From contig SYGQ01000210.1 of NCBI GenBank assembly GCA_005799475.1, forward strand, positions 1-11,973: 11,973 nucleotides of DNA, given 5' to 3'. Below the pieces are notes generated by a model that saw nothing but the letters and a program-made list of their open reading frames with translations, made no database searches and was not told the DNA's origin. The position numbers were made by a program, and so were the translations under genes. Source of the DNA: Planctomycetia bacterium (GTDB taxonomy: Bacteria; Planctomycetota; Phycisphaerae; Phycisphaerales; SM1A02). Below are positions 1 to 6,637 of the stretch, one piece after another (the first letter of the stretch is position 1; each line of letters begins with the position of its first letter).

Positions 1-2
1 AT

Positions 3-983
3 GCGCTCCACACCATGATCGACGCGATGGGGAATGCGCGCACGAACTCTGAAGACCGGCTCGCGGCCATGAACGCGTACATGAAGTCGAAGCAACTCGA
101 CGGCGACCTCGCGGCGTACCAAGCCACGGTCAATGCGCCACCAGTGACATCGTTCCTCCAGGGCTACCAGACAGCCCTTGACACCGAGAGACTCAACGGC
201 ACACCCAAGCCGTCGTCGCACGACCTCGGCTTGCTTGCGCGGGAAGTGTCCGCGACCACCACTCAGGCTCATGCCGCCTGGGACTCGCAGAATCAGCGAT
301 TCCAGCAGGTCGCAGTGATTTCCGCCTATCTCCAGTCCAAGGGCGAGTTGGTGGGCTATCAGCAGTGGGCCCCCTCGTACGCGGCAGCCAAGCGCAAGGA
401 GCAGATCGCGCGCTACAAGGCGGCCAACGCTGCGCTCAACGCGCGACAGCAGGCGTATCTCCAGCACATCCAAGAGATGCATGAGGAGTGGGATCAAGTC
501 TCGCACGGCACCGGGCTCAACTTCAACTACGGATTCAGCCAAGGTAACGGCCCCAACGAAGGCGGCACCGGCCAGACTTCCAATTCGGGCGGCGTCGGAA
601 CGAACGCGCCGTATGTGCAAGGGGCAAACACGCCGTGGGCCTACGCGGGCGCGCAGGGCGGCTACTACGCCGGTGCTTATGGGGCCGGCGCCTACAGCGA
701 ACGCGGTGCGGTCCCCACCGGCAACAAGTACGAGGCCACCTACAACCCCGGCAGTTTCTACGGCGGCACGAGTTACAACTCATACTCAGACAACTACCCG
801 GATCTCTACGGGTACCCCGCGGGCACAGCGTGGACTCCCGGCGCGATCAACCCAGCTGGCATCAACAATGTCTGGAATCGCTCGCGCCTAGGCGGCGGTC
901 CTCCGCCGACGCCCAACGGATTGCGATCGAACATCGCCACGCCAGGGGCGACCGATGGCGGCGCACACGGCGACACGCGATAG
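3..983 (+). CDS. Hypothetical protein with helical repeats and Tyr/Gly-rich tail (5' partial)
   Basis: I do not recognise this protein. The frame is open to the left edge, so the true start may lie outside the window; the first internal ATG is at 15 (322 residues from there). Counted from that ATG, residues 1-165 are polar and probably helical. They contain two similar segments, AYMKSKQLDGDLAAYQ (21-36) and AYLQSKGELVGYQQ (104-117), which looks like an internal repeat. Residues 165-285 are low complexity and rich in Gly, Tyr, Asn and Ser, and the C-terminus is Pro/Gly-rich and probably disordered. No signal peptide, membrane segment or catalytic motif is visible in the available part. The composition suggests a structural, surface or adhesive role, but that is only a guess. 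The stop TAG lies 3 bp from the end of convergent guaA, with no terminator between them. Confidence 0.75.
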   Translation, partial: ALHTMIDAMGNARTNSEDRLAAMNAYMKSKQLDGDLAAYQATVNAPPVTSFLQGYQTALDTERLNGTPKPSSHDLGLLAREVSATTTQAHAAWDSQNQRFQQVAVISAYLQSKGELVGYQQWAPSYAAAKRKEQIARYKAANAALNARQQAYLQHIQEMHEEWDQVSHGTGLNFNYGFSQGNGPNEGGTGQTSNSGGVGTNAPYVQGANTPWAYAGAQGGYYAGAYGAGAYSERGAVPTGNKYEATYNPGSFYGGTSYNSYSDNYPDLYGYPAGTAWTPGAINPAGINNVWNRSRLGGGPPPTPNGLRSNIATPGATDGGAHGDTR

Positions 984-986
984 TTG

Positions 987-2555
987 CTATTCCCACTCGA
1001 TCGTCGCGGGCGGCTTGCTCGAGATGTCGTAGACGACGCGATTGACGCCCTTCACTTCATTGATGAGGCGGCTTGACACCGTCGCGAGCACCTCGTGGGG
1101 CAGCCGCGCCCAGTCGGCCGTCATGAAGTCCTGCGTCGTGACCGCGCGCAGCGCCACCACTGAGTCATAGGTGCGTCCGTCACCCATGACGCCAACGCTT
1201 CGGATGGGCAAGAGCACAGCGAACACCTGATCCGTTTTCCGATAGAGGTCGGCGGCGACGATCTCCTCGAGGAGGATCTCGTCGCAGTCTCGCAAGATGC
1301 GTAGCCGATCCTCACGAACTTCGCCGAGGCAGCGGACGGCGAGTCCTGGCCCTGGGAACGGATGACGCCAGACGATGTGCGCGGGGAGGCCAAGGACTTC
1401 GCCGAGTTGTCGCACCTCGTCCTTGAACAGCGATCGAAGCGGTTCGACGAGCTCGAAGCCAAGGTCCTCGGGGAGCCCGCCCACATTGTGGTGAAGTTTG
1501 ATGTTGGCCGCGGTCCCTGCATGACCCTGGCCACTTTCGATGACATCGGGATAGAGGGTGCCCTGCGCGAGGAAACGGACATCGCCTTCGATGCCCTTCG
1601 CCGCGTGCTTGAAGACATCGATGAACCGATGGCCAATGCGGCGGCGCTTCTCCTGCGGCTCCTCGATGCCAGCCAAGTCGCCGAGGAACTCCCTCCCGGC
1701 ATCGATGACCCGGAGGTCGATGTCGAAGTGGTCGCGGAATGTCGACTCGACGAGGTCGCGTTCGTTCGCGCGCAACAACCCGTTGTCAACGAAGATGCAG
1801 ACAAGTTGCCTTCCGATCGCCTTGTGCAAAAGCGCAGCGACGACCGAACTGTCGACGCCACCACTGAGCCCGCAGAGCACCCGGCTGGAGCCGACACGGG
1901 CGCGGATGCGCGCACATTCGGTGTCCACGAAGTCGGCCATCCTCCACGAGCCGCGACACCGGCACACGCGGAAGAGAAAGTTGCGCAGGATCTCCATCCC
2001 ATGCGGCGTATGGGTGACTTCCGGATGGAACTGCACCCCGTACAAGTGGCGCGACGGATCCGCGACCGCCGCGAACGGACATGTCGGCGTGGACGCTAGC
2101 ACCCGGAATCCGAGCGGCAACTCCCGTACCTGATCGCCGTGACTCATCCACACAGTTGCGTGGGCGGGAATCCCGTGAAGCAGCTCGCTTTCAGCGACTA
2201 GATCAATCTGAGCCCGCCCATACTCGCGCGACTTCGCACCCTCGACAAGTGACCCAAGGGTGTGTGCCGTCAACTGCATGCCGTAACACACACCAAGCAC
2301 TGGGATTCCTAGCGAGAAGATCGCTGGATCGCATCGTGGTGCGCCCGCGTCGGTAACGCTCGATGGCCCGCCAGAGAGGATGATCCCGGCCGGTTTCTGT
2401 GCCGCCACTTCGGCGGCTGAAAGATCCGGGCGCACAAGAAGGCTGTACACGCCCGCCTCGCGCACGCGGCGAGCGATGAGCTGCGCGTACTGACTACCGA
2501 AGTCGAGGATGAGCACGCGTTCTTCCGGGGCAGCGATCGGGATCGAGGCGGTCAT
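987..2555 (-). CDS. guaA: GMP synthase (glutamine-hydrolysing)
   Basis: Converts XMP to GMP using ATP and glutamine, the last step of de novo guanine nucleotide synthesis in the cytoplasm. The 522-residue length is normal for the family. The class I glutamine amidotransferase domain covers about 13-200, with nucleophile Cys90 in GVCYGMQ and catalytic His177 and Glu179 in FHPEV. The ATP pyrophosphatase domain follows, with PP-loop SGGVDSS at 231-237. The C-terminal dimerisation domain ends in the family-typical IEWE. The ATG at 2555 places ILDFGSQY at residue 16, as in known GuaA proteins. No clear Shine-Dalgarno precedes it. The gene is divergent from the lipoprotein gene at 2602, so its promoter must lie in, or overlap, that gene's 5' end. 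All key residues are present. No guanine riboswitch fits in the short leader. Confidence 0.97.
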   Translation of the reverse strand: MTASIPIAAPEERVLILDFGSQYAQLIARRVREAGVYSLLVRPDLSAAEVAAQKPAGIILSGGPSSVTDAGAPRCDPAIFSLGIPVLGVCYGMQLTAHTLGSLVEGAKSREYGRAQIDLVAESELLHGIPAHATVWMSHGDQVRELPLGFRVLASTPTCPFAAVADPSRHLYGVQFHPEVTHTPHGMEILRNFLFRVCRCRGSWRMADFVDTECARIRARVGSSRVLCGLSGGVDSSVVAALLHKAIGRQLVCIFVDNGLLRANERDLVESTFRDHFDIDLRVIDAGREFLGDLAGIEEPQEKRRRIGHRFIDVFKHAAKGIEGDVRFLAQGTLYPDVIESGQGHAGTAANIKLHHNVGGLPEDLGFELVEPLRSLFKDEVRQLGEVLGLPAHIVWRHPFPGPGLAVRCLGEVREDRLRILRDCDEILLEEIVAADLYRKTDQVFAVLLPIRSVGVMGDGRTYDSVVALRAVTTQDFMTADWARLPHEVLATVSSRLINEVKGVNRVVYDISSKPPATIEWE

Positions 2556-2601
2556 GGGAAACGCAGGATCCTATCGACGCCCGCGCTATCCTTCTACCAA
2601 G

Positions 2602-3000
2602 GTGCCCCGTCGAACCGCGAGAACCATCTGTGCCATGACGATGTTCGCAGTGGTTCAGGCCTGCGCACCGAGCGCCACTGAGGGTGGCTTCTCGAATCCC
2701 GCGCCCGGAGCCCGCATTTACGCCATCGAGGACGCCGTGAAGTTCAATCGGCGCGACCAGATCCCCAAGATCGTCGAGTGCCTCCTCTCCGATGACGAAC
2801 TCCTGCGGTACATCGCCATCGGCGCGTTGCAACGGATGACGGGCCAAGACCTCGGCTATCAGTTCGACGACATCGAGCCGCTGCGATACGCGTCGTATCA
2901 GCGATGGCGCGTCTGGACGATCGAGCAGCACCTCGCACCGCCCGAGCAGGCGTATGCGTCGACGATCTATCCACCGGTCCGCGAGCGACCCAACTGGTGA
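2602..3000 (+). CDS. Small HEAT-repeat-like putative lipoprotein
   Basis: Function unknown. Read from the GTG at 2602 the product has 132 residues. The N-terminus looks like a lipoprotein signal: an Arg-rich n-region (PRRTAR), a short hydrophobic stretch TICAMTMFAVV and a possible lipobox V-Q-A-C at 18-21. The mature part carries one HEAT-like helical unit, with IVECLLSDDELLRYIAIGAL followed by QRMTGQDLGY and a closing RWRVW helix. This pattern recurs in small planctomycete proteins, from general recollection. Other in-frame starts are ATG 2554 (preceded by GAGGCGG, but with a long n-region and directly facing the guaA start) and ATG 2635 (removes the basic n-region). I preferred 2602 because it gives the best signal peptide, although it has no clear Shine-Dalgarno. 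The stop is 4 bp before the next gene, so the two are probably one operon. Confidence 0.7.
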   Translation: MPRRTARTICAMTMFAVVQACAPSATEGGFSNPAPGARIYAIEDAVKFNRRDQIPKIVECLLSDDELLRYIAIGALQRMTGQDLGYQFDDIEPLRYASYQRWRVWTIEQHLAPPEQAYASTIYPPVRERPNW

Positions 3001-3004
3001 TGCC

Positions 3005-3475
3005 GTGACACCAGAACCCGACATCAGCATCCGGATCTTCAGCGAGCCGCAACTCTTGTCGGGAATCCGTGCGCTTGTCGATGCCGTCGGCGTTGGCATG
3101 GGGTTCTTCGAGAAGAGTCGCTGCCTCATGTCGCTTGCGATCGACGAGGCTCTGTCGAATGTCATTCGCCACGGCTATGAAGGGCGCAAGGATGGCATGA
3201 TCTGGATTCACATCTGGCGGATTCCAGACCCGCGGGGCCTGCGTTTTGTGATCGAAGACCTCGCGCGTGCCGTCGATCCCGCGAAGATCAAGGGACGGCA
3301 CCTCGATGATGTTCGCCCCGGCGGGCTCGGCGTTCACATCATCACGGAAACGATGAGCGATGTGGCGTGGGAAGTCCGCAAGGACGGCGGCATGCGACTG
3401 ACGATGTCGAAACGACTCTCAGACGAAGAACGACAGGCGGTCGAACAGGCCACCCAGGGGAACACCAATTCATGA
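3005..3475 (+). CDS. RsbW/SpoIIAB-type ATP-binding regulatory (anti-sigma) kinase
   Basis: A small cytoplasmic GHKL-fold ATPase of 156 residues. Family members are serine kinases that phosphorylate a STAS antagonist and bind a sigma factor or other target in a partner-switch. The N-box is complete: DEALSNVIRHGY at 47-58, with Glu48, Asn52 and His56. The G2 box RPGGLGVHII (104-113) is also intact. The G1 box reads EDLARAVDP (84-92): Asp85 is present, but the usual glycine two residues later is Ala87. The GTG at 3005 is chosen because the upstream gene ends at 3000 and GGTGA (2996-3000) can serve as a ribosome site; no ATG fits. The stop overlaps the STAS gene start as ATGA, suggesting translational coupling. 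The neighbouring STAS protein is the obvious substrate (inference). No sigma factor gene is nearby. Confidence 0.85.
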   Translation: MTPEPDISIRIFSEPQLLSGIRALVDAVGVGMGFFEKSRCLMSLAIDEALSNVIRHGYEGRKDGMIWIHIWRIPDPRGLRFVIEDLARAVDPAKIKGRHLDDVRPGGLGVHIITETMSDVAWEVRKDGGMRLTMSKRLSDEERQAVEQATQGNTNS

Positions 3476-3813
3476 ACAGGGATCTCGTGATCGAACGGCT
3501 CAGCGAAGGCACGGCGACGGTCCTGAGACCCATGGGCGACATCGACATGGCACGCGCCCCGGCCATGCGAAGCGCGGTCGCGGCCGCCGTCCGCGACAGG
3601 CCGCCGACGCTCATCCTTGACCTCTCCCAAGTGAGTTATGTCGATTCCTCCGGGATCGCCACACTCGTCGAGGCACTGCAGGTTTCGATCCGCAACAAGG
3701 TGAGACTTGTGCTCGTGGGGATCAACCCACGCGTCCAGAGCGCGTTTGAAATCACAAGACTCGTGGGGTTGTTCACCATCTCCGAGACTGTGACGAAGGC
3801 CGCAGCGCCCTAA
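3472..3813 (+). CDS. STAS-domain anti-anti-sigma factor (SpoIIAA/RsbV type)
   Basis: A single STAS domain of 113 residues with no extra domain. It shows the standard order: an N-terminal strand with GDID (22-25), then LILDLSQVSYVDSSGIATL (47-65). DSSG (58-61) holds the serine pair in which these proteins are phosphorylated by an RsbW-like kinase. The ATG at 3472 overlaps the kinase stop by 4 bp, and AGGGG lies about 11 bases upstream. Order and coupling suggest a kinase/antagonist pair. The next gene is an MlaE permease, and in the Mla lipid transporter a STAS protein (MlaB) binds the ATPase subunit. An alternative reading is therefore a transporter regulator rather than a sigma-factor regulator. 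The conserved serines favour phospho-switching in either case. Family certain, target unknown. Confidence 0.9.
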   Translation: MNRDLVIERLSEGTATVLRPMGDIDMARAPAMRSAVAAAVRDRPPTLILDLSQVSYVDSSGIATLVEALQVSIRNKVRLVLVGINPRVQSAFEITRLVGLFTISETVTKAAAP

Positions 3814-3826
3814 GCCCGAGTCGAAG

Positions 3827-4657
3827 ATGCCCACTTCAGCCAAGCGAAACATCCTCATGGCTCCCATCGACCGCTACTGGGAGCTCTGGGAAGACTGTCT
3901 CGGGCTCATCGGATCGTGGGGCAATCTCCTCTTCGAGGTCGGCGCCTGGATCACGCGCGCACTCGTTCTGCGCCGGATTCGGTTCAGGGCGCATGAGCAC
4001 GCCGTGCAGATCGTGCGCGTGGGCACGAAGTCGATGGGCATCGTCATGCTCGTCTCTGGGTGCATTGGCGTCATCCTTGCGCTGCAGACCGCCCCAAGCC
4101 TTGAACAGTTCGGCCAGACCGACAAGGTCGCGAATCTCGTCGCGGTGTCCGTCTTCCGCGAACTTGGCCCCTTGATCGCCGCCATCGTGCTCGCTGGATT
4201 CGCGGGTGCGTCCATCGCCGCAGAACTTGGCACGATGAAAGTCGGTGAAGAAATCGAAGCTCTCGAGGCCATGGCCATCAACCCCATCCGGTTCCTCGTC
4301 GTCCCGCGCGTCGTCGCCACCGCCATCAGCCTCGTGATCCTCGCCGTCTTGGCCGACCTCTGCTCGGTGTTCTTCGGCGGCGTCATCGGCGTGACCGTGC
4401 TCGACATCCCCTACGAGGTGTACCGCGCCAACACACTCGAGCAACTCGAGCCCAGTGACTTTTACACGGGCCTCATCAAGGCGTGCGTGTTCGGTGCACT
4501 GCTCGGACTCATTGCGTGCACCAACGGCCTCCGCGTCACGGGTGGCGCCGCAGGTGTCGGCCGCGCCACCACGAACACGGTCGTGCAGACGACCGTTGCG
4601 ATCGTGATCGCGGATCTCCTCTTTTCCGTGCTCTTCTACGGCATCGGCTGGACCTGA
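3827..4657 (+). CDS. mlaE: MlaE-family ABC transporter permease
   Basis: Inner-membrane permease of the MlaE/TrnD family, which with an MlaF-type ATPase and an MCE (MlaD-type) protein moves phospholipids or other lipids between the membranes of Gram-negative-type cells. The 276-residue length is typical. The family signature spans 111-160, including RELGPLIAAIVLAG, AAELGTMKVGEEIEALEAM and NPIRFLVVPR. A second conserved block, GLRVTGGAAGVGRATT, lies at 234-249. Several hydrophobic membrane segments are visible at roughly 68-88, 113-133, 162-192, 214-232 and 252-273. The position usually occupied by Arg in AGR-GA reads AGFAGA here (Phe125). ATG 3827 is used; ATG 3857 is an alternative, and neither has a strong ribosome site. 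The gene starts 13 bp after the STAS gene. No ATPase or MCE gene is in the window. Its 3' end overlaps convergent dprA by 22 bp. Confidence 0.9.
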   Translation: MPTSAKRNILMAPIDRYWELWEDCLGLIGSWGNLLFEVGAWITRALVLRRIRFRAHEHAVQIVRVGTKSMGIVMLVSGCIGVILALQTAPSLEQFGQTDKVANLVAVSVFRELGPLIAAIVLAGFAGASIAAELGTMKVGEEIEALEAMAINPIRFLVVPRVVATAISLVILAVLADLCSVFFGGVIGVTVLDIPYEVYRANTLEQLEPSDFYTGLIKACVFGALLGLIACTNGLRVTGGAAGVGRATTNTVVQTTVAIVIADLLFSVLFYGIGWT

Positions 4658-5616
4658 GTCGGTGGCCTGATGCCCGCCGCGGCGAGCGCCTCGGCGCCGC
4701 GCACGGTGGCCGCATGCTCGACGAGAAGGCGCAGTGCGTCGTCGGACGACTCGATGAGTGCCGCTTGCATCGACGCAATCAACTGGTGGCAGCCCGACGA
4801 TCGCCCTGAGGAGACCGAGCCCGGCAATGCCATGCAGAGCCGACCAAGGTCGACCGCCATCCCGGCCGTGATGATCGCCCCCGACCGATGAGCGGCCTCG
4901 ATCACCAGCGTGCCAAGAGACATCCCGGCGATGATGCGATTGCGGCTCGGGAACCGATCCGGCGTGGCCTCGGCTCGCATCGGGCATTCGCTGACGACGG
5001 CGCCACCGGCGGCGACGATCTCGTCGAGAAGGTCGAGGTGCTCAGGAGGGTACGGATTGGCGAGCCCTCCGCCGACGATCGCAACCGTGCGACCCTCGGC
5101 GCGGAGAGCGCCACGGTGCGCCTCGGCATCGATTCCACGGGCGGCCCCCGAAATGACAGTCACTTCGGCGCCCGCGAGAGCGGATGCGATCCGCCCGGCC
5201 TGCTCGACGCCGTAGGGTGTCGCTCGGCGTGCACCGACGACCGCGATGGACCAGGCATCGTCAAGAACGAGTTCCCCACGGACCCACAGCGCCGCCGGCG
5301 GATCCGGTGCCGACGCGAGGAGCGGCGGATAGTCCGCGTCTCCAACGCAGACAAGCCCCACGCCGAGGTCCGCCATCAACGCCTGCTCCTCGTCGGGATC
5401 CGCCCGCTCGAGTCGATCGGCGAGGTCGCGATCGCTGGTCTCGCGGGGCTCACTCACGCCACCGAGCAGCTCCCGGAGACCGCCGCCTGCGCCCGCGTCG
5501 GCAAGTCGCCCAAGCGAGTGGACGCGCGCGGCCGCACGCCACGCACGCGGCCCGCGGTCAAGCGCGAGCGCGGCGCGAAGCGTCCGGCGATCGAGTTCCC
5601 TGGCATTCCGTGGCAC
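4636..5616 (-). CDS. dprA: DNA-processing protein DprA
   Basis: DprA binds incoming single-stranded DNA during natural transformation and loads RecA; it is also found in many non-competent bacteria. The Rossmann-like core is clear in this 326-residue product. Motifs in order are VVGARRATPYG (127-136), ISGAARGIDAEAH (155-167), GGGLANPYPPEH (182-193), SECP (209-212), RFPSRNRIIAGMS (221-233), SGAIITAG (245-252) and LPGS (264-267). About 45 residues follow the core, too short for the C-terminal winged-helix domain found in many homologues. The N-terminal 85 residues match the usual helical region. The start is GTG at 5616, preceded by a strong GGGAGGG Shine-Dalgarno. It lies 41 bp after the membrane-protein gene and is probably the last gene of the minus-strand run. 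Its end overlaps convergent mlaE. Confidence 0.95.
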   Translation of the reverse strand: MPRNARELDRRTLRAALALDRGPRAWRAAARVHSLGRLADAGAGGGLRELLGGVSEPRETSDRDLADRLERADPDEEQALMADLGVGLVCVGDADYPPLLASAPDPPAALWVRGELVLDDAWSIAVVGARRATPYGVEQAGRIASALAGAEVTVISGAARGIDAEAHRGALRAEGRTVAIVGGGLANPYPPEHLDLLDEIVAAGGAVVSECPMRAEATPDRFPSRNRIIAGMSLGTLVIEAAHRSGAIITAGMAVDLGRLCMALPGSVSSGRSSGCHQLIASMQAALIESSDDALRLLVEHAATVRGAEALAAAGIRPPTQVQPMP

Positions 5617-5657
5617 CTGTTCCCTCCCCCGGGGAACCTACCGCGCGAGTTCTCCCG

Positions 5658-6158
5658 CTAGCGAATCGTGCCGGAACTTCCGCTGCGAAGCGGCGCGGGG
5701 CCAAAGATGAGCCCGAGGAAGATCGCGAACACACCGCCGGCGATCACCCAGAGCCGCTGCGGACCGAGGGTCCATCGCGAGAGCAGCGTGTCGGGATAGT
5801 CGCCCTCCTGGAACTCCGGCGGCGGGACGCTCGCCTCGATCCAGTCGCTCGGCGTCGTGTCGATGCTCGTGGCAATGAGGAGCGCGGTCTCGCCTCGCGG
5901 CATGAGGTTCAGCTGGCTTGCGGCCAACCGCCGAACGAGTCCGTGGTCCCCTGCCTTGAGGTCATCGAGAAAGGTCGAGCACGCCTGCATGCGCGCGAAG
6001 TTGTGCCTCTCGCCTGCTTGAATGGCCGCCAACTGGGTCCGCATCGCATGGACCTTCTCCGCTTCCGGGATGAGCGCCGCCGAAACGACAAGTGCGACGC
6101 CCGCCACGAGGAACAGCCATCCAGGATCGGGGTTGAAGAGCGGTCGCGTCACCCGCAT
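5658..6158 (-). CDS. Hypothetical two-TM membrane protein
   Basis: Function unknown. Read from the ATG at 6158 it has 166 residues. A first membrane segment lies at about 13-30 (GWLFLVAGVALVVSAALI). Next come a charged, possibly coiled-coil region (31-58), an extracytoplasmic or cytoplasmic domain with LAASQLNLMPRGETALL (78-94) and Pro-rich VPPPEF, and a second membrane segment at about 136-153. The tail is short and ends SGTIR. The frame stays open upstream to 6464, but that extension is Arg/Ser/Pro-rich and overlaps the coding frame of the neighbouring gene, so it was left out. No Shine-Dalgarno is evident. The protein resembles lineage-restricted planctomycete membrane proteins in style, not proven here. 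It lies between a small hypothetical gene and dprA, spaced 70 and 41 bp, so co-transcription is likely. Confidence 0.75.
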   Translation of the reverse strand: MRVTRPLFNPDPGWLFLVAGVALVVSAALIPEAEKVHAMRTQLAAIQAGERHNFARMQACSTFLDDLKAGDHGLVRRLAASQLNLMPRGETALLIATSIDTTPSDWIEASVPPPEFQEGDYPDTLLSRWTLGPQRLWVIAGGVFAIFLGLIFGPAPLRSGSSGTIR

Positions 6159-6228
6159 TGGGGTGGCATCGGCACATTCGCAGCGCGTTGGTGAGGATTC
6201 GCCCGTACCCGCGGCGATTCCTGCCGCT

Positions 6229-6618
6229 TCACGGCGCGGGAGGCGGCGCGTCGACCGCGGCGTCCATGCTGTCGAGGATCTGCCGCAATTGCGCGCGCAT
6301 GGCTGGGGCTCCCCAAAGCAGGTCGTACTCGACGCGCCAATTGCACCGCTGCACCCGGGTCTGCCCCGAAAAGGCGAACGGCGCATTGGTGAGCACGAGG
6401 GTGCACCCGTCGAAAGTGCAGTCGACGAACGCGTGACCGGCGAGGTGAACGGTCTGCGCCACAAAGGTCCGCTTGTCGTGGCGCGTCAATTGCACTTGTG
6501 CGCTGGCGCCCGGAACCGCCGGAGGCGGCGACTTCGCTGGCGGCGTGCCGCCACCGGTGCCGGATCCAAGGCTCCAAGGTCCATCGGCGTCTTGCAACGG
6601 TGGGCGACGATCACTCAT
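6229..6618 (-). CDS. Hypothetical protein with short pentapeptide/beta-helix-like segment
   Basis: Not recognised as a named family. The product has 129 residues. Residues 1-40 are Pro/Gly-rich and probably disordered. The middle (52-95) reads like one or two turns of a right-handed beta-helix, with alternating hydrophobic and Cys positions in HAFVDCTFDGCTLVLTNAP and a following RVQRCNW. A short helical part (104-122) and a PPPAP tail finish it. There is no signal peptide or membrane segment. The ATG at 6618 is preceded by GAGGAGG at ideal spacing, one of the best ribosome sites in the window, which strongly supports the start. It begins 19 bp after malate dehydrogenase, so it is probably translated from the same mRNA. 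No enzymatic motif is visible. Confidence 0.75.
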   Translation of the reverse strand: MSDRRPPLQDADGPWSLGSGTGGGTPPAKSPPPAVPGASAQVQLTRHDKRTFVAQTVHLAGHAFVDCTFDGCTLVLTNAPFAFSGQTRVQRCNWRVEYDLLWGAPAMRAQLRQILDSMDAAVDAPPPAP

Positions 6619-6637
6619 GATGGCCTCCTCGTTGGGT

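Noticed and set aside
1362..2099. Long plus-strand open frame of 245 codons opposite guaA
   Set aside because: Its composition (many Asp/Glu/Arg/Val, no domain) is the usual shadow of a high-GC gene, and guaA with all catalytic motifs occupies the other strand.
2556..2620. Promoter for guaA
   Set aside because: TTGGTA and TAGGAT are present on the minus strand but about 21 bp apart; too poor a match to annotate.
3836..4987. Minus-strand open frame of 383 codons opposite mlaE
   Set aside because: Extremely Asp/His/Gly-rich antisense shadow; mlaE and dprA explain the region fully.
6159..6464. Upstream extension of the two-TM protein gene
   Set aside because: The extra 102 residues are Arg/Ser/Pro-rich and lie in a second frame of the small hypothetical gene; the ATG at 6158 gives a clean membrane protein.
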